Positions 1 through 7,546 of a DNA stretch of 64,000 nucleotides are shown here, in pieces. Location of the stretch: contig CAJMNR010000016.1 of the NCBI GenBank assembly GCA_905214875.1, positions 8,533 to 72,532 of the forward strand, read 5' to 3'. The DNA comes from an uncultured bacterium. GTDB lineage: Bacteria > Bacillota > Clostridia > Lachnospirales > Lachnospiraceae. Under the pieces are notes generated by a model. It was not told the origin of the DNA and did no database searches. It saw nothing but the letters and a program-made list of their open reading frames with translations. Each line of letters opens with the position of its first letter. The stretch's first letter is position 1. Both the position numbers and the translations under genes were made by a program.

Positions 1-45
1 ACGTTTTTCCATTACTTTATTTCCTTTTATTAGGCAAAAAGAAAA

Positions 46-80
46 GAAGCCATGCACCAATTAAGATGTCGTGGCTCCTT
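46..80 (-). terminator. Terminator after the zinc-ribbon gene
   Basis: On the minus strand the arms GGAGCCACG and CATGGCTTC pair around a 15-nt loop and run into a T-rich stretch. It lies just past the stop of the small zinc-ribbon gene. Confidence 0.65.
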
Positions 81-99
81 TGCCTTGTTTCCAACTACA

Positions 100-357
100 T
101 TATGCGTCTGATTCCTTTAATTCTCCACCACATTTATCACAGTAATCTAATCCTTCCAACGTGATTCCTCCGCAATCCGGACAGACAATCTTTGCAGGGG
201 CAACCTCACATTCTACTACTTCAAATTCCACGTCTTCAACGACATTCTTTTTTTTCTTTCGATTCATACCAATAAATATCGTTGCCTGTTTTTCTGTTTG
301 CCTATGTGATACTTTCTTAAAGGAATGAGGTACTTTTTTATGTAGAAAAGCCTTCAT
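100..357 (-). CDS. Small zinc-ribbon protein
   Basis: The protein is 85 residues long, with a basic Lys/Arg-rich N-terminal half and a C-terminal zinc ribbon of two CxxC pairs (CPDCGG and CDKCGG) about a dozen residues apart. I chose the ATG at 357 because GGGGGA lies about 8 nt upstream; a TTG five codons earlier would place that ribosome site inside the gene. The family is not recognised beyond the zinc ribbon. The basic region could bind nucleic acid, but that is inference. A terminator follows at 46-80, so it appears to be the last gene of its transcript. Confidence 0.65.
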   Translation of the reverse strand: MKAFLHKKVPHSFKKVSHRQTEKQATIFIGMNRKKKKNVVEDVEFEVVECEVAPAKIVCPDCGGITLEGLDYCDKCGGELKESDA

Positions 358-419
358 AATGTTTTCCCCCAATCAATCTTTCCTATTATGTATAAGAAAC
401 TTGCAAAGCAAGTTCCTTA

Positions 420-1082
420 TCATAAGATATGATTTGAATTACGATATCTGGTCATGATTTCTCCGAAGATATCTCCTGTTGACGGCGGAGTAAATGTAAT
501 TGCATTCGCTCCAGCTTCAATTGTCTTTAAAATAGAGGCATCTGTCGGCCCACCAGTCGCAATAATCGGAATATCTGGGTGTTTCGATCTAATATGTCGT
601 ACAATCTCTGCTGTATTTGCACCACCAGAAACATTTATAATAGATGCTCCTGCTGCTAGACGTCCTTCGATATCGGAGTCTTTTGATACCACCGTAATTA
701 CAATAGGAATCTCAATCTTTTGCTTAAGATATGAGATCGTTTCATTCGGCGTCGGTGCATTCACAACAACTCCCATTGCTCCTTGGAATTCAGCGTCTTC
801 TGCGATATTACAAACACGCTTTCCTGTTGTTGTTCCTCCGCCAACACCACAAAAAACCGGAACATCCGAACAATTAATAATTGAATGGGTTATAATCGGC
901 TGTGGCGTAAATGGATATACCGCAATTACCGCATTAGCATTACAATTACGGATCACTGCAACGTCTGTTGTAAACATCAAAGATTTAATGAGTTTTCCAA
1001 AAATGCGTATTCCACTTACCTGATCGATTACTTGCGGCACACGGATCATATGTCTGCGAAGATTTCCTTCGATCTCTGGCAC
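420..1082 (-). CDS. TIM-barrel protein of unknown reaction
   Basis: A 220-residue protein with the alternating strand/helix pattern of a (beta/alpha)8 barrel. It has a Gly-rich stretch GVGGGTTTGKR in the middle and the C-terminal pattern IIATGGPTDASI followed by AGANAITFTPPS, which resembles phosphate-binding loops of ribulose-phosphate-binding barrels. Homologues in clostridia are often just called hydrolase; the reaction cannot be read from the sequence. GTG at 1082 has GGGAG 8 nt upstream, a better start than the GTG at 1106. It lies 115 nt downstream of the S8 protease on the same strand with no terminator seen between them, so the two may share a transcript. Confidence 0.6.
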   Translation of the reverse strand: MPEIEGNLRRHMIRVPQVIDQVSGIRIFGKLIKSLMFTTDVAVIRNCNANAVIAVYPFTPQPIITHSIINCSDVPVFCGVGGGTTTGKRVCNIAEDAEFQGAMGVVVNAPTPNETISYLKQKIEIPIVITVVSKDSDIEGRLAAGASIINVSGGANTAEIVRHIRSKHPDIPIIATGGPTDASILKTIEAGANAITFTPPSTGDIFGEIMTRYRNSNHIL

Positions 1083-1197
1083 AAACTTTTCTCCCACTTC
1101 GTTCACTCACTTTCTACTTCTTCTTTCAAGTACGTTCAACACTTACTCATTTCTCATTATATCCAAAAACACAATTTAAAACAATAATTATGTTATC

Positions 1198-2916
1198 TCA
1201 TACTGTTTTTCTTGCACTTTCGAATGCACTAAAGGCATCCAAGATTCCATATCCCCATTCTCTATTTGGGTATTCGATGGATCTTCGCGATGCCCCAGCA
1301 ATTAATAATGCCTTGATTTCGCTTGTATTCATGGATGGGCGCTTCTTTTCAACAATTCCCCATTGTAGAATTAGCGCAGCAACTCCGGCCGTATTGGCTG
1401 CTGCCACACTAGATCCTGACTTCTCACCAAAAGCATTTCTTGAAACTGGACCAAATACATTAACTCCCGGTGCTGCAATATCCGGCTTAACCTGATTTAA
1501 TAATGTATAGCCTCTGCTGGAAGCAATATAAATACTGTTTTCCTTATGGTTATAAGTAGATGTGACAATTACTCTTGACGTCGTCCCTGTCTCGACTAAT
1601 GTTACATAAGGATCTGGAACAAGGAAATACGTCTCCGGATCCACGTAATTTGAAATCGGTAGCCACATATTAAACTGCGTTCCAACAGTACTCTCATTGT
1701 AAACACGTATTCTCCAAATCCCGGGTGACATATCTTGAAACTGCATAAAAATTAACTCATTTCCAGTCGCAGTATCCGTTATGGCATATGTAATATGTAT
1801 CGTTGTCGGCTCAAGCACAAAAGTAAGTTCTGCATCAAGTCCCTGCTTTGCCGGAATCTTTTCTTGAATCTCTCCACTTGGCGAAATGATTGCCACAGAA
1901 AACAACGTGGGTGCGACTGACCACAACTCAATGGTCAAACCTTTTTGCTTATCACTTACTTTCAGTTCCACATCCTCAAAATTCCCCTGCGTAACACTTC
2001 CACTATAATGATGTGCAGCATTGCCTTCATTACCAGCTGCAGCACAAATACATATTCCCAACTGGTTGCTAATGGAATTAAGGTAATCTGACATATTAGA
2101 CTGACCCTCATGATCACCCGAACTCGTACCGAGTCCTAAACAGATTGAAATGGGCTTATTCAGCTCCTGAGCCTTTTTCCTTAAATATTCGATTCCTAAC
2201 ATTATGTCATTCTCCTGATAAGCGATTGGTCCATCTGGAACCTGATAAAAGTCACGTAAGTATTGTTTTGCAGGCTTTAACTTTACTACGATGAGCTCAG
2301 CCTGTGGTGCAATACCTGCAAAATCATTTTCTTCATCTATATTTCCAGCCATCAAGGCTGACAAATAAGTCCCATGGCCATTCTCATCCGTAGTTGGAAC
2401 GATTTCTCCTGGATTTTGACTTGCTAACGCTCTATTAAGATCTGCCTTTACATACTCCGTTCCATAGTCATAACCGTTTGGCCCGGGTCCTGTTTGTACC
2501 GTCTGGTCCCATATACTCGCAATCCTAGAAGTATTATCTGCATTAATAAATAATGGATTCGTATAATCAATTCCTGTATCGACAATCCCGATTAGTGTTC
2601 CACCTCCATACAAATCTAAATAAGGAAGTCTCCTTAACTTATATACCCCCATATCTTCCAACGTAGAGGTATCCATTAATCCATATAACTTTGGCAGATT
2701 ACGATAGGAATTGGTGATTATCTTTGTTGACATCGTTTCCGTAATCGGAATATACACCATTTGAAACTTTCCTTCAATTTGCTGTTCACACACAAGATTT
2801 GCGTTATTATTTAGGTTCTTTATATCCGAATAGTCATCTAATATATAATCCGCAACTTGTTCTGAATAAATTGCCTCCCTGCATCTACTTGCATCATTGT
2901 CATTTAGCATGTTCAC
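1198..2916 (-). CDS. S8 (subtilisin) family peptidase, Csp-like
   Basis: A 572-residue serine protease with a complete catalytic set: Asp in IVDTGIDYTN (about residue 112), His in ENGHGTYLSAL (about 179), oxyanion Asn in AAAGNEGN (about 295) and Ser in GEKSGSSVAAA (about 498). A long insert sits between Asn and Ser, as in the clostridial Csp germination proteases. No signal peptide is visible; the N-terminus (ADYILDDYSDI) resembles the Csp propeptide start. A cytoplasmic or spore role is therefore likelier than secretion, by inference. The start is GTG at 2916 or ATG at 2910; neither has a strong ribosome site. Confidence 0.85.
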   Translation of the reverse strand: MNMLNDNDASRCREAIYSEQVADYILDDYSDIKNLNNNANLVCEQQIEGKFQMVYIPITETMSTKIITNSYRNLPKLYGLMDTSTLEDMGVYKLRRLPYLDLYGGGTLIGIVDTGIDYTNPLFINADNTSRIASIWDQTVQTGPGPNGYDYGTEYVKADLNRALASQNPGEIVPTTDENGHGTYLSALMAGNIDEENDFAGIAPQAELIVVKLKPAKQYLRDFYQVPDGPIAYQENDIMLGIEYLRKKAQELNKPISICLGLGTSSGDHEGQSNMSDYLNSISNQLGICICAAAGNEGNAAHHYSGSVTQGNFEDVELKVSDKQKGLTIELWSVAPTLFSVAIISPSGEIQEKIPAKQGLDAELTFVLEPTTIHITYAITDTATGNELIFMQFQDMSPGIWRIRVYNESTVGTQFNMWLPISNYVDPETYFLVPDPYVTLVETGTTSRVIVTSTYNHKENSIYIASSRGYTLLNQVKPDIAAPGVNVFGPVSRNAFGEKSGSSVAAANTAGVAALILQWGIVEKKRPSMNTSEIKALLIAGASRRSIEYPNREWGYGILDAFSAFESARKTV

Positions 2917-2978
2917 ACATCCGATACGCCTACATAATTATCATATTATATGCGACAGTACTAAATTCCATGAAAAAA

Positions 2979-3019
2979 GGTCCCCAAAGACTTCTTAATA
3001 ACAGAAGCCCTTGGGGACC
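2979..3019 (-). terminator. Terminator after clpX
   Basis: A 17-bp near-perfect stem (arms 2979-2995 and 3003-3019; core GGTCCCCAA on the minus strand) is followed on the minus strand by TTTTTT. It separates clpX from the S8 peptidase gene. Confidence 0.85.
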
Positions 3020-3037
3020 CTAATTGTCTCTATTCGA

Positions 3038-4456
3038 TTATACTGTTGGATTTTCTCTGTCTGATTTATCTTCTAAGAGTGTTGTCTTTTTCTCACAGCC
3101 TCTCATTTCAATCAACGGAGCGCCTTTATTCTCAATATAATCTCTTGTAATTACCACTCTACCGATATTATCATCTTTTGGAATCTCATACATAATATCG
3201 AGCATGAATTTTTCAATGATAGCACGTAATGCTCTAGCGCCAGTTTTCTTCTCCATTGCTTCTTCAGCAATTGCTTCAAGCGCATCATCATTGAACTCTA
3301 AATCAACTTCATCAAGTGCTAATAATTTTTGATATTGTTTTAAGATTGCATTCTTTGGCTCTTTTAAAATCTTAATTAACATTTCTTTCGTTAAGCCTTG
3401 TAACGTAAATAGAATTGGAAGTCTTCCTAAGAATTCAGGGATCATACCAAACTCACGTAAATCATCAATCGTAACTTTTGATAATAAATCTGGGTCATTA
3501 TCATATTGATCTTTTAAGTTTGCCTGGAATCCAATGGATGTCTTCTTATTCAGACGGTTCTTAATTACTTTATCAAGTTCTGGGAATGCACCACCACAGA
3601 TAAATAATATATTACGTGTATTCATCGTAGTTAAAGGAACCATGGCATTCTTGCTTGTTGCTCCTACTGGTACTTCTACATCGCTTCCTTCTAGTAATTT
3701 TAAAAGTCCCTGTTGTACACTTTCACCGCTTACGTCGCGGTTTGTCGTACTCTTTTTCTTTGCAATCTTATCGATTTCATCAATAAAGATGATGCCTCGC
3801 TCAGCCTTCTCTACATCATTATCTGCTGCCGCTAATAACTTACTTAAAACGCTTTCTACATCGTCACCAATATAGCCTGCTTCTGTAAGGGAAGTAGCAT
3901 CTGTAATTGCAAGTGGCACTTGAAGTAATCTCGCTAATGTCTTAACCAGATAAGTCTTTCCGCTTCCTGTTGGCCCAATCATTAACATGTTGGATTTTTC
4001 AATCTCAATGTCATCCATCGTATTGGTTGCAACACGTTTATAGTGATTGTATACTGCAACTGAAATTACTTTCTTTGCATATTCCTGACCAATTACAAAG
4101 TCATCTAATTCACCTTTGATAATATGTGGTGCAGGAATATTCTTTATATCAAGCTTAGGTTCTGCCTTTTTTGTTTCGTCTTTCTTCTTTTTTAACTTTT
4201 GGCTCTTTGGCACTTCGTTTTTAATTGAAGAGAACTGCATCATGGAAGGATCAAACTTCATAATATCCATGTAAGGCATATTACCATTATTCATAGTATC
4301 AAATGTCTTTTGCATACAATCGTTACAGATGCAAATGTTATTTGGTATATGAATCATCTTTCCGGCTTTGCTCTCTGGTCTTCGACAAATATAGCAAATG
4401 TCTTCATAGCCATCGTCTTTATTGTCAGAATCTTTTAAGTCTTTATCATCTACCAT
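3038..4456 (-). CDS. clpX: ClpX-type AAA+ unfoldase
   Basis: A 472-residue AAA+ protein. The N-terminal zinc finger has two CxxC pairs (CYIC and CICNDC, about residues 21-43). A longer than usual charged linker (Lys-rich, about 75-95) precedes the ATPase. Walker A is GPTGSGKT (about 160-167), Walker B is IIFIDEID (about 224-231), the pore loop is GYIG, and the ClpP-docking IGF loop is present as SIGFQ (about 306). The sensor-2 arginine is in GARALRAI. It should unfold substrates for ClpP. No clpP is adjacent, unlike the usual clpP-clpX order, so this may be a second ClpX. The linker and the GYIG loop (GYVG in most) support a divergent paralogue. RBS AAGGAG lies 7 nt before ATG. Confidence 0.88.
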   Translation of the reverse strand: MVDDKDLKDSDNKDDGYEDICYICRRPESKAGKMIHIPNNICICNDCMQKTFDTMNNGNMPYMDIMKFDPSMMQFSSIKNEVPKSQKLKKKKDETKKAEPKLDIKNIPAPHIIKGELDDFVIGQEYAKKVISVAVYNHYKRVATNTMDDIEIEKSNMLMIGPTGSGKTYLVKTLARLLQVPLAITDATSLTEAGYIGDDVESVLSKLLAAADNDVEKAERGIIFIDEIDKIAKKKSTTNRDVSGESVQQGLLKLLEGSDVEVPVGATSKNAMVPLTTMNTRNILFICGGAFPELDKVIKNRLNKKTSIGFQANLKDQYDNDPDLLSKVTIDDLREFGMIPEFLGRLPILFTLQGLTKEMLIKILKEPKNAILKQYQKLLALDEVDLEFNDDALEAIAEEAMEKKTGARALRAIIEKFMLDIMYEIPKDDNIGRVVITRDYIENKGAPLIEMRGCEKKTTLLEDKSDRENPTV

Positions 4457-4563
4457 GCCTCTACTCCTTATTTAACTTACCTCTAATTTGTTCTTATTTT
4501 TATCATAAACACTTTTATCCATTATATCCTAACAAGAACTGTTACACAAGTTAAATTACGGAT

Positions 4564-6249
4564 TTAGTTAATGCTAAAAGGGAAACCATTGCTTCCATCT
4601 TGTCCGCCATAGTAGTAATAATAATTTCCACCATCGGAACCATTTCCATTAGAAGAACCATTGCTTTGTGACTGTTCGCTTGACTGATTATTAGTCGTTG
4701 TACCTTTTTGAAGTGTTACTTTGATTTTCATCTCTTTATAACTTCCATCAGACTGTCTTTGAACTGTTAATGTTACTTCAGTACCGTATTTATATCCATT
4801 TACACGTTCTTTTAATGCGCTGATGCTTGTAACTTGAATTCCATTTACTGCAGTGATGATATCTTTTTCTTTGATACCGCCTTTATCTGCTGCTCCGCCA
4901 CTTTCAACGCTTGCAACACGAACACCTAATGGAACGTTATAATAAGCATGTGCTGTCTCATCAACGTCAGATCCTGTGATTCCTAAATATCCTTTTTCTT
5001 CCTCTTTCAATGTCTCTTTTGTCATTAAGTCATTGATGATTGGAATTGCTTTAGAAATTGGAATTGCATAACATACACCTTCAACATCTGTAGAGGAGTA
5101 CTTTGCAGAGTTAATACCGATTAATTTACCATTGATATCCAATAAAGCTCCGCCACTGTTTCCTGGGTTGATTGCTGCATCTGTCTGTAATAAAACTCGT
5201 GTCGTATTGTCAATTGTTACTGCACGATCAAGAGCACTTACATAACCAACTGTTACGGATTGTCCATATCCTAATGCATTACCAATTGCAATTGCCATAG
5301 ATCCTACTTTTAAATTATCAGAGCTTCCAATTGTAGCAAGTTTGATTGCTTTCTTTGTAGAATCTTTAATCTTAGATAATGAAATCTTTAAGATTGCTAA
5401 ATCATTTGTGCTGTCATATGCCTTAAGCGTTGCATCTACAGATTCTTCATCTGCGAACACGACAGATACACTTTCTGCACCAGATACTACATGGTAGTTC
5501 GTTACAATATAAAGGTTACTCTTATCTTCTTTAATGATGATACCTGAACCACTTGCTACACCTTGTGTTGTTTGTCCATATTGTGTTGTGTTTACATTAC
5601 AGTTAATCATTACGATTGATGGTAATGCGCTTTCAACAACTTTTGATACACCATTATCTTTTGCTTCTGTTACAGTATCAGTAGAACCGATTTCAACATT
5701 GCTGCTGTATTCACCTTGATCCTCTTCGCCTTTTGCCTCTGAATTATTTTCTGCCTTAGAACCTTCTTCTGTTTTTGTGCTTCCAATACGTTCTACAGCA
5801 CGAAGCGTTGCAAATGCGCCAACTCCAACTACTAAGCCAAGTGCTACAACTCCACATAATTTAAGCACTTTATTTGCCTTTTTATTTTTCTTTGGCTTTT
5901 TAGGCTCTTGTGAGGAATCCATGCCATTTCCATTATAATTTCCATCAAAGTTTCCTTGGTAAGGGTTATTATATTGATTAAAATTATTGCCCTGATTGTA
6001 AGCATTGTCTTGGTAGTAATTATTTTCTTGACTGTAATTATTGCCTTGGGATTGGAAATCTGGTCCATAACTTTGTTCGTTGTAAAATCCATAGTTTGGC
6101 TGTTGGTAATCAAATCCGCCACTTTGTCCAAATGGTTGTGTCCCTTGATTCATTGAATCGAACTCTGTATTTCCAGCATTGTTCATATTTTCTGTATGGT
6201 CTGTATTTTCATTCATACCTTGATCCATTTGATTATTATCCTTATCCAT
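4564..6249 (-). CDS. Membrane-anchored HtrA/DegP serine protease
   Basis: A 561-residue protease. Residues 1-115 are a low-complexity cytoplasmic tail rich in Asn, Gln and Tyr. A Lys-rich stop-transfer region and one transmembrane helix follow (about 128-150), then a trypsin-like domain with His in TNYHVV (about 250), Asp in STNDLAIL (about 282) and Ser in NPGNSGGAL (about 364). One PDZ domain spans about 415-515. The C-terminus is an acidic/Ser-Gly tail with five consecutive Tyr. The topology puts the protease outside the membrane, where HtrA enzymes degrade misfolded envelope proteins. clpX follows 107 nt downstream on the same strand, so two protein-quality genes sit together. The N/Q-rich tail is longer than in Bacillus HtrA. 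Confidence 0.9.
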   Translation of the reverse strand: MDKDNNQMDQGMNENTDHTENMNNAGNTEFDSMNQGTQPFGQSGGFDYQQPNYGFYNEQSYGPDFQSQGNNYSQENNYYQDNAYNQGNNFNQYNNPYQGNFDGNYNGNGMDSSQEPKKPKKNKKANKVLKLCGVVALGLVVGVGAFATLRAVERIGSTKTEEGSKAENNSEAKGEEDQGEYSSNVEIGSTDTVTEAKDNGVSKVVESALPSIVMINCNVNTTQYGQTTQGVASGSGIIIKEDKSNLYIVTNYHVVSGAESVSVVFADEESVDATLKAYDSTNDLAILKISLSKIKDSTKKAIKLATIGSSDNLKVGSMAIAIGNALGYGQSVTVGYVSALDRAVTIDNTTRVLLQTDAAINPGNSGGALLDINGKLIGINSAKYSSTDVEGVCYAIPISKAIPIINDLMTKETLKEEEKGYLGITGSDVDETAHAYYNVPLGVRVASVESGGAADKGGIKEKDIITAVNGIQVTSISALKERVNGYKYGTEVTLTVQRQSDGSYKEMKIKVTLQKGTTTNNQSSEQSQSNGSSNGNGSDGGNYYYYYGGQDGSNGFPFSIN

Positions 6250-6476
6250 TCTTCACACTTCTTTCTCAATTTATTTTATCTACGATTAATTTTTATTGTA
6301 TCATTTTTTATAATAATAGCAACGAAATGTGACTATTAAATGAAGTTTATATTAATTTCCTACATTGTTTCTTAAGAGTTTTTTCCTTGAACCTACTAGC
6401 AAACTAATGTATTATAATAAAAAAGTTATGTCAATATAATTAATATGACGTATACCTAAACGAAAGGACGGAGAAT

Positions 6477-7484
6477 ATGGCGAAAAAAGCTAAAAAGAAA
6501 AAAGTTCGCAAAGGGCCGATCATACTGTTAGTAGTACTTGTCTTGTTACTTGCAATCGCAATTGGAGTACTATATTTTGTTAACAGGCTTAACACAGTAA
6601 AACTGGATATGGACAATGTCAAGGTAAATGATTTTACCGATAAAAACATAAATAACTATGAAAACATTGCCATTTTTGGCGTTGACTCAAGACAAAGCGA
6701 TTTAACAAGTGCAACTCGAAGCGATACCATTATTATATGCAGTATTAACAAAAAAACTAAAGAAGTTAAACTTGCTTCTATTTATCGTGATACCCTTGCA
6801 AAAATTGGAGATAACTATCAAAAAATCAATGCAGCGTATGCAAAGGGAAGCTACGAACTTGCATTATCAACTCTTAACGAACATTTTGATTTAAATATCA
6901 AAAATTTTGTAACTGTTAACTTCAGTGCAGTAGCAAATATTGTAAATAAAGTAAATGGTGTAGACATCGAAATCGAATCCGATGAGATTGACGCACTGAA
7001 CAAAAACATTAAGGATTGCAACAAGCTATTAAAGACAGATTCCGCTACTATTTCTAAAGCAGGCACTTACACACTTGATGGCACACAGGCATTAGCTTAT
7101 GCCCGTATTCGTAAGACTGCTGGAAATGACTTTAGAAGAACGGAACGTCAGCGTACCGTAATCAAAGCAATCTTAGCAAAAGCTAAGAATTCTTCTATCA
7201 CTTCCTTAATCGGAGTGGTAAATGATATGCTTCCACAAATTGCAACAAGCTATAACACTGCAGGCTTACTCAGTCTTGCAAAAGATATGTCAAGTTACAA
7301 GATTGCAGACCAAACTGGTTTCCCATCAAACTACCGCAATGCTTATGTAAACAAAGCTGCCGTATTAATACCTGACACATTATCTTCCAATGTTACGGAA
7401 CTTCACAGCTTCCTATTTGGAACAGAAAATTACCAACCATCTGAGACGGTAACTTCCTTAAGTAAAAAATTAAGTCAATTCTAA
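6477..7484 (+). CDS. LytR-CpsA-Psr (LCP) family cell-wall ligase
   Basis: A 335-residue protein with a short Lys-rich cytoplasmic N-terminus, one transmembrane helix (about 17-38) and an extracellular LCP domain (about 60-290). Family hallmarks are the Asp in FGVDSR, the arginines in RSDTIIICSI and IYRDTL, and the Arg cluster in RIRKTAGNDFRRTERQR. LCP enzymes transfer lipid-linked glycopolymers such as teichoic acid or capsule onto peptidoglycan. It is transcribed divergently from the HtrA gene across a 227-bp AT-rich spacer and ends at a shared bidirectional terminator. Confidence 0.9.
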   Translation: MAKKAKKKKVRKGPIILLVVLVLLLAIAIGVLYFVNRLNTVKLDMDNVKVNDFTDKNINNYENIAIFGVDSRQSDLTSATRSDTIIICSINKKTKEVKLASIYRDTLAKIGDNYQKINAAYAKGSYELALSTLNEHFDLNIKNFVTVNFSAVANIVNKVNGVDIEIESDEIDALNKNIKDCNKLLKTDSATISKAGTYTLDGTQALAYARIRKTAGNDFRRTERQRTVIKAILAKAKNSSITSLIGVVNDMLPQIATSYNTAGLLSLAKDMSSYKIADQTGFPSNYRNAYVNKAAVLIPDTLSSNVTELHSFLFGTENYQPSETVTSLSKKLSQF

Positions 7485-7495
7485 GTAAACAAAGA

Positions 7496-7546
7496 AAATA
7501 GAGACTGTCGCACATATATTCCTTTTATGTGCGACAGTCTCTATTT
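7496..7546. terminator. Bidirectional terminator between LCP and helicase genes
   Basis: A perfect 16-bp stem (7501-7516 with 7526-7541, core GACTGTCGCACATA) is flanked by an A-run on one side and a T-run on the other, so it works for both converging genes. The stop codon of the helicase gene (7525-7527) lies within the hairpin. Confidence 0.9.

Noticed and set aside
454..1023. 189-codon plus-strand frame opposite the TIM-barrel gene
   Set aside because: Antisense shadow; the minus-strand product has a coherent barrel pattern.
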